Shown: in pieces, positions 17,045-24,589 of the stretch
Layout of the letters: every line of letters starts with the position of its first letter
Position numbering within the stretch: position 1 is the stretch's first letter
Assembly (NCBI GenBank): GCA_012728855.1
Contig: JAAYEH010000093.1
Location: 1-35,521 of the forward strand
Direction: 5' to 3'
From: Rhodopirellula sp.
GTDB lineage: Bacteria; Planctomycetota; Planctomycetia; Pirellulales; Thermoguttaceae
DNA: 35,521 nucleotides
The notes under the pieces: model-generated
The model's database searches: none
What the model was told of the DNA's origin: nothing
What the model saw: the letters and a program-made list of their open reading frames with translations, nothing else
Position numbers and translations under genes: made by a program

Positions 17045-17138
17045 CGGTCCGTCACGGACGAAGATTCAAGGCTCCGATAGCGCGACGGTGCGTTTCGTGC
17101 GCCTTGCATCCTGCCGGAGAGAAAGTGCCGTTGTCGCG

Positions 17139-18614
17139 ATGAGCTATCTGGGTATCGATGTTGGAACGAGTCGTACCAAGGCAGTGGCCTACGACGAGGA
17201 CTTTCGGCCGCTGGCGGAGAGCAGCACGGAATATGCGCGGCTCGCTCCACGCCCCGGATGGTATGAGATCGATGCCGCGGAACTCGGCAGGGCGGTACGT
17301 CACGTGATCGGCGCGTGCGGTCGGCAATGCACCGCCGACCCGATCCGATGGATATCGTTCTCGGTCTTCGGCGGCGGGACGTCGGCCGTCGACGCGGAAT
17401 CGCGCCCGCTCTTGAACGTGATCAGTACGACGGATAAGCGGGCTCAACCGCATGCCGAGGATTGGGCCGAGCGGTTCGGCCGCGATCGAACGTACGGCAT
17501 AACGGGTATCACGACGCATGCGAGCCTGATGCTGCCGAAAGTTTTGTGGATCGCGGCACATCTGGATCGGCCGGAGCGTATCGATCGCTACGTCACCGCG
17601 GCGGAACTCGTGCAGGCGGCCCTTGGGATTCGGCCGAAGATGGATCTGGCCACGGCATCGACGACCATGCTCCTGGATATCCAGCGCCGGCGGTGGTCGG
17701 AGGAGATTATGGCGGCGGCCGAGATTCCGGTGGAAAAGCTGCCCGAGTTGGCGGCGCCGGGTGAGCCGATCGATCGTATCCCTTCACGCATCGCCGACGA
17801 ACTGGGGCTGGCGCGCGGTTGTGTGCTGGTAGCCGGCGGACACGATCAACAGGTTTGCGGGATGGGCGCCGGGCTGTTGGAGACGAACGAGGCTACCGAT
17901 TCGCTGGGCACGGTGGAGTGCATCACGACGCTCTTCGATCGCCCCGTCTTCGCCGCCGACTTGTTGGAAAACAACTTCAGCAACTTGCTGCACGTCCACG
18001 GCGACCGCATCGCGACATTGGCATACAACTTTTCCTGCGGCGATTTGTTTCAATGGGTGCGAGCGGCCTTTTTCGGCGGTCAGCCGAGCTTTGAGGGCAT
18101 GTTCGCCCGGCTTCCGGAGAAGCCCGCGGATGTGCTGGTGTTGCCGCATTTTGCGGGGAGCGGCACACCGCATCTGGACGCCCAATCGAAGGGGATGCTG
18201 GTCGGTCTGACACTGCAGACGACGGCTGAAGACATTCTTCGCGGAGCGGTCGATTCGACCAACTACGAGATGAAACAGAATCTCGACATCTGGAGTAACC
18301 ATGGGATTTTTTTCGATCGGCTGCGGGCCTACGGGAAAGGCGCCTCGTGCGACGCGCTGCTTCAGATCAAGGCGAACATTCTGGACCTGGAAGTGCAACG
18401 GCTGAATGTTCTGGAAACGGGCTGCCTTGGCGCCGGGCTATTGGCGGCGCGCGGCGCGGATCCGGATTTCCCGCTTGCCGAAGTACTCGGCCGGACCGTG
18501 AGCGTGGAGCGGTGCTTTTCGCCGGACCAACGGTTTGCCGACGACCACCGGCGGGCTTATGGCCTCTATCAACAGCTTTATCCTCGGATGCACGAGGTGT
18601 TGCGGGCTTTATGA
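17139..18614 (+). CDS. FGGY-family carbohydrate kinase
   Basis: A 491-residue kinase that would phosphorylate the ketose made by the preceding isomerase. The N-terminal phosphate-binding motif YLGIDVGTSRTKAVAYD is at residues 3-19. GHDQ with D236 matches the catalytic Asp region of xylulokinase-type FGGY enzymes, and FAGSGTPHLDAQSKGMLVGL resembles the C-terminal FGGY signature region. The ATG at 17139 lacks a close ribosome binding site; GGAGAG lies about 18 bases upstream, and the reading frame continues open upstream, so the start could be slightly different. The stop overlaps the next start as ATGA, indicating translational coupling. FGGY members accept xylulose, fuculose, rhamnulose and others; the substrate cannot be fixed, although the FucI-like neighbour favours a fuculokinase-like role. 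Confidence 0.9.
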   Translation: MSYLGIDVGTSRTKAVAYDEDFRPLAESSTEYARLAPRPGWYEIDAAELGRAVRHVIGACGRQCTADPIRWISFSVFGGGTSAVDAESRPLLNVISTTDKRAQPHAEDWAERFGRDRTYGITGITTHASLMLPKVLWIAAHLDRPERIDRYVTAAELVQAALGIRPKMDLATASTTMLLDIQRRRWSEEIMAAAEIPVEKLPELAAPGEPIDRIPSRIADELGLARGCVLVAGGHDQQVCGMGAGLLETNEATDSLGTVECITTLFDRPVFAADLLENNFSNLLHVHGDRIATLAYNFSCGDLFQWVRAAFFGGQPSFEGMFARLPEKPADVLVLPHFAGSGTPHLDAQSKGMLVGLTLQTTAEDILRGAVDSTNYEMKQNLDIWSNHGIFFDRLRAYGKGASCDALLQIKANILDLEVQRLNVLETGCLGAGLLAARGADPDFPLAEVLGRTVSVERCFSPDQRFADDHRRAYGLYQQLYPRMHEVLRAL

Positions 18615-19417
18615 CCAGCGCCGTGGAACAACGCGTGACCGAGTACCGGCAGCGGCGCACAGCGCTGGAGGCGTTTGACGTGAACTGCTGGCTGGGCTCG
18701 CCCTTGGAGCCGGCCTTCACGTTGCTCGATGGCGTCGCCGATCTCAAGGCGGCACTCCATCGCTACGGAATCCGCCGGGCCGTTGTTTCGCATACCATGT
18801 GCGTTCGCTATGGGGCGATGGAGGGAAACCGGGAGTTGCTGGAAGCGATCGGCGGCCAGCGGGATTGGGTGGCGGCCGCCACGCTGGTTCCGGAAATGGC
18901 GTCCGGCGGTGGCTGGGATAAACTGCTGCGCGCGATGGTGGCGGATGGCGTTCGCGTGGTCCGTCTTTTCCCGCGTTCGCACAACTTCCTGCTCGCCGAC
19001 GATTTTCTCGGCCGTATGCTGGTAGCGGTACGAGATCTGCGATTGCCGCTGATGATCCGGCACACCGAGGCGGCGTGGCCGGAGATCGCGCGGCTCCTGG
19101 GAAAGTTCCCCGATCTGCCGGTGATCGTCGAAGGAACCGGCCGCAAACTGTTCTACGATAATCGCAGCTACTATCCGTTGCTGGAGCGGTACGGCAACCT
19201 TTTTCTGGAGACGCATAATGTGACGAATTACCTGGGGTTGGACGATCTCGTCAAGCGATTCGGGTCGCGACAGTTTCTGTTCGGATCCTATTTCCCGCAC
19301 CTCGATCCCAATAGTTCGCTCATGCCGATCGGCGACGGCGAGATGGAGGAAGAAGACCGGCTGAACGTCGCCCACGCCAACCTGGAACGTCTCTTGGCGG
19401 AGGTTCAAGTCCGGTGA
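18611..19417 (+). CDS. Amidohydrolase-fold protein lacking its metal ligands (probable pseudoenzyme)
   Basis: A 268-residue protein whose ATG overlaps the kinase stop (ATGA). Along its length it follows the next gene, a metal-dependent amidohydrolase of the PF04909 type, but the metal-site positions are replaced. The HxH motif reads D23-V-N25-C-W27. The Lys-Ile-His-Pro strand reads RLFPRSH. The second His strand reads MIRHTEAAW. The GHAGG-like strand reads VEGTGRK. The final FGSD reads FGSY227FPH. Length and flow (LLDGVADLKAALHRYGIRR, and LVKRFGSRQFLFGS near the end) remain intact with no stop or frameshift, so this is a maintained protein, not a decayed gene. It may be a non-catalytic partner of the 19414-20214 enzyme or act with altered chemistry. 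The fold call rests on this pairwise comparison. Confidence 0.75.
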   Translation: MTSAVEQRVTEYRQRRTALEAFDVNCWLGSPLEPAFTLLDGVADLKAALHRYGIRRAVVSHTMCVRYGAMEGNRELLEAIGGQRDWVAAATLVPEMASGGGWDKLLRAMVADGVRVVRLFPRSHNFLLADDFLGRMLVAVRDLRLPLMIRHTEAAWPEIARLLGKFPDLPVIVEGTGRKLFYDNRSYYPLLERYGNLFLETHNVTNYLGLDDLVKRFGSRQFLFGSYFPHLDPNSSLMPIGDGEMEEEDRLNVAHANLERLLAEVQVR

Positions 19418-20214
19418 TCATTGACGCGCACTGCCATCTAGGAAGCTCGCCCCAGTTTCATTTCGCCGATGTTGCCGTCGGCAGGATGCTCGGGCTGATG
19501 GACCGTCTGCGAATCGATCGGACCGTCTGCTGCCATTTGGGCATGTTGCAGGGGGCTTGGGGATTGGGATACCGCGAGAGTCTTGAAGCGTTTCGAGAAA
19601 CGTCGGGCCGGTTCGTGTTTCTTGCCGCGTTTGATCCGAACGACTCGAAGAGCCTTCGCCTCGTTCAAGCTTGTCTCGACCGAGAGGAATTCGTCGGTGT
19701 AAAGATTCACCCGTCGCTCCACAATTGCCCGGCGGAGGACGAACGGTACGACGCCGTATGGCAATTGGCCGCCGCACGCCGGGTTCCGATCTTGACCCAC
19801 TCCTGGGACATGTCGGAGCAGAACCCGGTGCAGAGACTGTCGTTCCCCAACCGCTTCGAAAACTACGTGAGCAGATATCCGGAAGTGACATTGATCCTGG
19901 GACATGCCGGCGGGCGCTACCGGGGACACATGGCGGCCGCCGAAATGGCTCGCCGTTATCGAAATGTCTTCCTCGACACGTCGGGCGACTGCTACACGCT
20001 GGGGTTGATCGAGCATCTGGTCGAACGGGCGGGAGCGGACAAGCTGATGTTCGGGTCGGACATGACCTGGATCGACCCGAGAACCCAACTGGGTATGATC
20101 CTCGATGCCGACGTACCCACCGATGCGAAACGGATGATCCTCGGCGGCAACGCAGCGCGGGTCTTCAACTTTGCGGATGCTGTTTCCCGCGAGAATGCAT
20201 CCCAATCAAGCTGA
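19414..20214 (+). CDS. Amidohydrolase family metal-dependent hydrolase (PF04909-like)
   Basis: A 266-residue TIM-barrel hydrolase. It starts with GTG at 19414, overlapping the previous stop (GTGA), with GGAGG about 10 bases upstream. The metal-site motifs are complete: D4-A-H6-C-H8 at the N-terminus, K97-I-H99-P, T-H129-S-W, G-H164-AGG and F-G-S-D216. Enzymes of this group cleave C-N or C-O bonds, decarboxylate, or open lactone rings. In a sugar pathway a lactonase or a decarboxylase-like role is possible. It is translationally coupled to its ligand-less paralogue and lies 8 bases before the aminotransferase. Activity is likely; the substrate is unknown. Confidence 0.87.
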   Translation: MIIDAHCHLGSSPQFHFADVAVGRMLGLMDRLRIDRTVCCHLGMLQGAWGLGYRESLEAFRETSGRFVFLAAFDPNDSKSLRLVQACLDREEFVGVKIHPSLHNCPAEDERYDAVWQLAAARRVPILTHSWDMSEQNPVQRLSFPNRFENYVSRYPEVTLILGHAGGRYRGHMAAAEMARRYRNVFLDTSGDCYTLGLIEHLVERAGADKLMFGSDMTWIDPRTQLGMILDADVPTDAKRMILGGNAARVFNFADAVSRENASQSS

Positions 20215-20222
20215 AAAGGCGA

Positions 20223-21584
20223 ATGAACTGGATGACCGTGCAACCCGATAGCAACGAGACCCTTGACAGCCTTTACGGCATGACCCCGGAGGAAGCTCGC
20301 CGATGCCAAGAGCATCTGATGATCGGCGGCGGAACCCGCGGCGGACCGGTCCTGCATCATGGCGAGGGGGTTCGCGTGTGGGACGTGGACGGAAAGGAAT
20401 ATATCGACTGCACCAGCCAGAGTTGGGCCCTGTACTTGGGCTACTGTAGTCGAGAAATATGGGAGACCGTCGATCAACACGCGAGCCGCCTGACTCACGT
20501 CCATCAGGGGTTCGACACGTTGCCCAGGTTTGCCCTGGCGAAACGGATCGCCGGCGTCGCGCCGGCCGGGATGAATCGCGTTTCCTTCGTACCGACCAGC
20601 GCGCTGGCCTTGGAAGGCGCCATGAAGTTGGCTCTGAAAAACCGGCCCGGATCGGCGAATTTCGTCTGCCTGTGGGACAGCTACCACGGTACGACCCTGG
20701 GCACGATGGGGGCCAGTTGGATCGCCACCCGGTCCAACGGCCGGTACGTGGGCGGCAGCCGTTTCCTGCCGCTGACCAAACAGTGCGTCCGGGCGCCCAA
20801 TCCCTACTGTTACCGCTGCTACTTCGGCCAGAAGCCGGAGAGCTGCGACCTGATGTGCGCCAAGATGCTCGATTTGACGATGCAGAAGTCAGTCAACGGG
20901 CCGCCGGCCGGGCTGCTGTTCGAACCTTTGCAGGCCAGTGGAGGACAAATCATCTTTCCTCGTCGATACGTGGAAGCCGTTCGCGAGATCTGCGACCGGT
21001 ACGAAGTTCCACTGATTTTCGACGAGATCCAGACCTTTATCCGCATCGGCAAGTGGACGGCGGCTGAATTCTACGGCGTTACGCCCGAGTTCATTGCGCT
21101 GGGCAAAGCCGTGGGCGGCGGCCTGCCGCTCGGCGTGACGATTGTCAAAGACGGGCTGACGGGCTACGATCCGGACGCCGAGGAGCTGCATACCTTCGCG
21201 AACAATACCCTCTCGCAAGTCGCTTCGCTCAAACTGCTGCAGATCATCGAGCGCGACGGCGTGCTCGACAATGTCAATCGAATGGGGGCCTATCTCAACG
21301 AAGGGCTGTTGCGTTTGCAAAGGGAGTTTCCCGAGATGGGCGATATCCGCCAGGTGGGGCTGCACATCGGCGTGGAGTTTGTCAAGGATCCCGAGGGCAA
21401 GGAGCCTCTGGAAACGGAAACCAAGAGAATCCGGGATGAAGGAATCCGACGGGGGGTGATCTTTGGGCTGGCGGGCGTCCGCGGCAATCTGTTGAAAATC
21501 AAGCCGCCGCTGGTCATCCGGCAAGACGAATGCGATGAAGTGTTGCGGCTTCTCGGCGAGTCGCTGCGGGCGGTACTGAGGTAG
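20223..21584 (+). CDS. Class III PLP-dependent aminotransferase
   Basis: A 453-residue cytosolic enzyme of the GabT/glutamate-1-semialdehyde aminomutase fold. Start ATG at 20223 follows AAAAGG; an ATG at 20232 is an equally reasonable start. Hallmarks: DVDGKEYIDC near residues 54-63, LIFDEIQTF with D267 for the PLP pyridine nitrogen, and ALGKAVGGGLP with K295 as the Schiff-base lysine, 28 residues later as expected. A cysteine cluster, C196-x2-C199-x8-C208-x3-C212 (NPYCYRCYFG region), lies ahead of the PLP site; similar PYCYRC motifs occur in a subset of class III enzymes. Neighbours are 8-9 bases away on each side. Its presence implies that an amino group is added to or removed from an intermediate of the pathway. 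The substrate cannot be named. Confidence 0.93.
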   Translation: MNWMTVQPDSNETLDSLYGMTPEEARRCQEHLMIGGGTRGGPVLHHGEGVRVWDVDGKEYIDCTSQSWALYLGYCSREIWETVDQHASRLTHVHQGFDTLPRFALAKRIAGVAPAGMNRVSFVPTSALALEGAMKLALKNRPGSANFVCLWDSYHGTTLGTMGASWIATRSNGRYVGGSRFLPLTKQCVRAPNPYCYRCYFGQKPESCDLMCAKMLDLTMQKSVNGPPAGLLFEPLQASGGQIIFPRRYVEAVREICDRYEVPLIFDEIQTFIRIGKWTAAEFYGVTPEFIALGKAVGGGLPLGVTIVKDGLTGYDPDAEELHTFANNTLSQVASLKLLQIIERDGVLDNVNRMGAYLNEGLLRLQREFPEMGDIRQVGLHIGVEFVKDPEGKEPLETETKRIRDEGIRRGVIFGLAGVRGNLLKIKPPLVIRQDECDEVLRLLGESLRAVLR

Positions 21585-21593
21585 AGGCGCACG

Positions 21594-22364
21594 ATGCTGA
21601 CGATTGATCTGAGTGGGAGCGTGGCCCTAGTCACCGGCGGCTCGCGCGGGATCGGGGCGGGCATTGTCGAGGCGTTCGCCCGGGCGGGAGCGACGGTGGT
21701 GCTTACGCATACCGGCAATCCACGGTACGCCGATCGGTTGGGCGCCATGCTCGGAGAGCTTCGCGACAAGGGCTGTCACGTCGAGGCCGCGGTTGCCGAC
21801 GCCTGCAGTCCCGACGCTGCCGATCGCCTGGTCCGGCAGATCGTCGACAGCCACGGTCGGCTCGACGTGATGGTGGCCAACGTGGGACAGAATCTGGCTC
21901 GGCCGGCGGAGGAAACCACCGCGGAATCATGGCGGCATTTCATCGACGTGAATCTGTCGAGCGCGTTTCATGCCGTGCGGGCCGCGCTGCCGGCGATGCT
22001 CGGCGCCGGGAGAGGTCGCATCCTCTTCATCGGGTCTTCCGTGGTCTTCGACGGGGGCGGCGGCGCCATCGACTACGCCGCCGCCAAGGCGGGCATGGTC
22101 GGCATGATGCGCTACTTGACACGCAACTACGCCCGCCGCGGCATCAACTCCAACGTGATTCATCCGGCCGTGATCGAAACCGATCTGCTCGACGAGCGAT
22201 ACGGCAATCCACAAGACAAACAGAAGCTGGTCGACCGGGTGCCGGTAGGACGCCTGGGACAACCGGCCGACATTGGCAACCTGGCGGCCTATCTGGCCAG
22301 TTCCCACGGCGACTTCATCTGCGGTCAGGAGATTCTGGTCGATGGCGGCCGGACCTTTTATTAA
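21594..22364 (+). CDS. SDR family oxidoreductase
   Basis: A 256-residue classical short-chain dehydrogenase/reductase. The N-terminal cofactor motif T14-GGSRGIG21 and the VANVG motif are present, and the catalytic residues S148, Y161 and K165 (YAAAK) have standard spacing. The C-terminus follows the family pattern (VGRLGQPADIGNLAAYLAS, then ICGQEILVDGGRTF). The ATG at 21594 lies 10 bases after the aminotransferase stop, with AGAGG upstream. After strand two the sequence lacks an acidic residue at the expected place (VVLTHTGNP), hinting at NADP preference, but this is weak. It probably oxidises or reduces a sugar-derived carbonyl in the operon's pathway. A palindromic repeat follows it before the next gene. 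Confidence 0.93.
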   Translation: MLTIDLSGSVALVTGGSRGIGAGIVEAFARAGATVVLTHTGNPRYADRLGAMLGELRDKGCHVEAAVADACSPDAADRLVRQIVDSHGRLDVMVANVGQNLARPAEETTAESWRHFIDVNLSSAFHAVRAALPAMLGAGRGRILFIGSSVVFDGGGGAIDYAAAKAGMVGMMRYLTRNYARRGINSNVIHPAVIETDLLDERYGNPQDKQKLVDRVPVGRLGQPADIGNLAAYLASSHGDFICGQEILVDGGRTFY

Positions 22365-22425
22365 CGATGCAACCATGCTTCCCGAACTGCTGAATATCGG
22401 CGAAAAAACAAGTATCGCAACCGAG

Positions 22426-22520
22426 AAGGGGTCGGGAGTCTTTTTCCGTATCGGCCGCCGACCGGGCCGGGCTTGCCGAACGGCGGTGGGGCCGATACGG
22501 AAAAAGACTCCCGACCCCTT
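22426..22520. repeat. REP-like long palindrome, copy 1
   Basis: Two 31-base arms (22426-22456 and 22490-22520) are perfect reverse complements around a 33-base loop. The arms begin AAGGGGTCGGGAGTC and contain a T5/A5 run. A close relative lies at 33962-34056. The RNA would form a very stable hairpin. It sits in the 192-base gap between the SDR gene and the isomerase gene, ending 24 bases before the latter's AGAGGAG ribosome binding site, so it could end or slow transcription inside the operon. Presence of a second copy with the same arms favours a mobile REP/MITE-type repeat. Confidence 0.88.
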
Positions 22521-22556
22521 TGCGCCGCGTTTCCCGCTAGACAAGAGGAGTCCCTT

Positions 22557-23456
22557 GTGACGCGTCGCACATCTCTGAAAAAGGCAATTGTCATTCGCGC
22601 CTTCTCGGGCTGTTCCGACTTCCTTGGGGCAGCCGATTTCCTCGCTGCCGAGGAGGACTTTGCCCGCTGTTTCGACGAGGCCGCCCGGCTCGGCTTTGAC
22701 GGCGTGCAACTGTTCGTGTCGCCGCGGGGCTATCTGTCGCTGGAGAGCGATGAGGAGCGGGCCAAAGCGATTGCCCGGCGGGCCCGTGAAAGCGGCGTTG
22801 CCTTGACCAGCCTGGAAATCGAGCCTTTCAGCTTCTCGCTCACCGATGACAACGAGGAGGTTCGGCGGCAGGGCGAGGCTACCGTGCGTCGCGCGATGCA
22901 ATTGGCGGCCGTTATGGAGGCGCCGGGCGTGCTGGTCATTCCCGGTTACGTCGGCCTGCCTTGGGACTCCAGCGCAAAGCCGGTCCGCTACGATCTGGCA
23001 TACAACCGGTTGGCGGATGGTCTTAAGACGCTCGCCCCCGAGGCCGAAACACTCGGCCTCGATATTCTGATTGAGAACATCTGGAACATGTTCCTGTTGA
23101 GCCCGCTGGAAATGCGGACCTTGATCGACGAGGTAAAGAGCCCCAATGTGGGTGTGCTCTTCGACACCGGAAACATCGTCCCCTTCGGCTTTCCCGAGCA
23201 GTGGATTCGCATTCTTGGTTTGCGGATCAGGGAAGTGCATCTGAAGGACTTTCGGCGCTCCGTGGGAACCGTTTCCGGTTTTGTTTCGCTCTTGGAAGGC
23301 GATGTTGACTGGGGCGAGGTGATCCTCGCATTGGATGAGATTGGCTACGACGGTTTCCTGACCGCCGAAGTCTTCCCCTACCCGCAACACGGCGATACCG
23401 TCTTGATTCACACCGCGACGGCTATGGACCGCATCATGAAACGGAAACCTGCATGA
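22557..23456 (+). CDS. Sugar phosphate isomerase/epimerase family protein (xylose isomerase-like TIM barrel)
   Basis: A 299-residue cytosolic protein. GTG at 22557 is chosen because AGAGGAG lies 6 bases upstream; the frame is open into the palindrome but that part has no coding character. Features of the AP-endonuclease-2 fold: ARLGFDGVQLFVSPRG, ARESGVALTSLEIEPF, and the full acidic/His metal set in LIENIW (Glu), LFDTGN (Asp), VHLKD (His, Asp) and LTAEVFP (Glu). In contrast to the lipoprotein at 14715-15626, this one keeps its metal ligands and should be an active isomerase or epimerase. Its stop overlaps the next start (ATGA), so it is coupled to the Gfo/Idh/MocA oxidoreductase at 23453, a pairing common in inositol and sugar catabolism. 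The substrate is unknown. Confidence 0.88.
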   Translation: MTRRTSLKKAIVIRAFSGCSDFLGAADFLAAEEDFARCFDEAARLGFDGVQLFVSPRGYLSLESDEERAKAIARRARESGVALTSLEIEPFSFSLTDDNEEVRRQGEATVRRAMQLAAVMEAPGVLVIPGYVGLPWDSSAKPVRYDLAYNRLADGLKTLAPEAETLGLDILIENIWNMFLLSPLEMRTLIDEVKSPNVGVLFDTGNIVPFGFPEQWIRILGLRIREVHLKDFRRSVGTVSGFVSLLEGDVDWGEVILALDEIGYDGFLTAEVFPYPQHGDTVLIHTATAMDRIMKRKPA

Positions 23457-24520
23457 AACGCACAGTCAAGATCGGATTGATCGGAACGGGCGAAATCGGC
23501 CGGGTTCACGCCGAAGCCTGGTCTCGGATTGATGGGACCGAATTGAGCATTGCAGCCTTGATTCAGCCGGACGCCGAGAAGCGGTTCTCCGAGCAATACG
23601 GCGCGAAGCTTTATCCCAGCCTGGAAACGCTGTTGGCCGACGAAGCCGTCGAAGCGGTGGACATTTGCCTTCCCAACGATCTGCACTGCCAGTACGCCTT
23701 GAAAGCATTCGAGGCAGGAAAGCACGTCTTCTGCGAGAAGCCGATAGCCCTTTCCCTGGAAGAAGCCGACGCAATGATCGAGGCTTCCGGGCGGGCAGGT
23801 CGATTCCTGATGATCGGGCACGTGCTGCGATTCTGGCCCGAGTACGTCAAGGCCAAGGAGGCGATCGACGCGGGGGAAGTGGGAGAGCCGCTGGCGATAT
23901 CGGCGAGAAGGATGGTATCGCTCCTGGCCGGTACGCAAGGCGACCGTGGCTGGCGGCACGACGCCCGGCGGAGCGGCGGCGCCGTGCTCGACATGCAGGT
24001 TCACGATCTGGACACCTTCTGCTGGTTCTTTGACGACCGTCCAACATCCGTCTATTCGCGTGGTCTCCGTTCGCCCGACGGCGCGCTGAGCCACGTCTTT
24101 ACGCACTTGGAGTTTCCCCGCGACCGCCAGGCCTTCGTCGAGGCAAGCTTCATGATGCAAGGCAACCCCATCGACATCTTCTTCCGCGTCCTCGGCAGCC
24201 GGCGTTCCCTCGAATACACGTTCAGCCCCGAGACGTTCGCGCTTCACGACCTCGATACACGGCGCCAATCCGGTTCGGAAGCGTCGCTGCTGCTGTACGA
24301 ATGGAAGAAGGCGCCTCGGGCGCTCTATACTCCTCGGTCCGACTCTTTCGGCGTCGCCATGCGCGACCAACTCGACTACTTCGTCACGTGCATCTCCAGC
24401 GGCAGACCTCCCCAGATCGGCACCGGCGCACAGGCCCGCCAAGCGCTGGAAATCGCCTTGGCGTCGAAGCTCTCCTGCGAGACGGCAAAACCGATGACAT
24501 GGAGTCCCCGCCAAGCATGA
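23453..24520 (+). CDS. Gfo/Idh/MocA family NAD(P)-dependent oxidoreductase
   Basis: A 355-residue cytosolic oxidoreductase that starts inside the previous stop (ATGA overlap). The Rossmann motif IGLIGTGEIGRVHAEAW is at residues 7-23 and the family motif GKHVFCEKPIALS is intact, including the lysine used in hydride transfer. The second domain includes GGAVLDMQVHDLDTFCWFF, with the conserved Asp and His pair of the active site. It would reversibly oxidise a hydroxyl of a sugar, inositol or sugar-derived compound. The preceding TIM-barrel isomerase is its likely partner; both could be a sub-operon separated from the genes upstream by the palindrome at 22426-22520. Confidence 0.92.
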   Translation: MKRTVKIGLIGTGEIGRVHAEAWSRIDGTELSIAALIQPDAEKRFSEQYGAKLYPSLETLLADEAVEAVDICLPNDLHCQYALKAFEAGKHVFCEKPIALSLEEADAMIEASGRAGRFLMIGHVLRFWPEYVKAKEAIDAGEVGEPLAISARRMVSLLAGTQGDRGWRHDARRSGGAVLDMQVHDLDTFCWFFDDRPTSVYSRGLRSPDGALSHVFTHLEFPRDRQAFVEASFMMQGNPIDIFFRVLGSRRSLEYTFSPETFALHDLDTRRQSGSEASLLLYEWKKAPRALYTPRSDSFGVAMRDQLDYFVTCISSGRPPQIGTGAQARQALEIALASKLSCETAKPMTWSPRQA

Positions 24521-24589
24521 GGGGCTTCCCAGGGCGGCAAATACTACACCAACCGTTACCAACAGCACCGAGAGATTAGGAGCTTTCCA

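Noticed and set aside
17047..17057. Short palindrome TCCGTCACGGA after the FucI-like gene as a terminator.
   Set aside because: Only 5-base arms with no T run, and the kinase gene follows closely in the same direction.
22361..22594. Small frames reading through the palindrome with a RKKTPDPF-type ending.
   Set aside because: The peptide is produced by the repeat itself, and the same words appear at the second copy; no evidence that it is translated.
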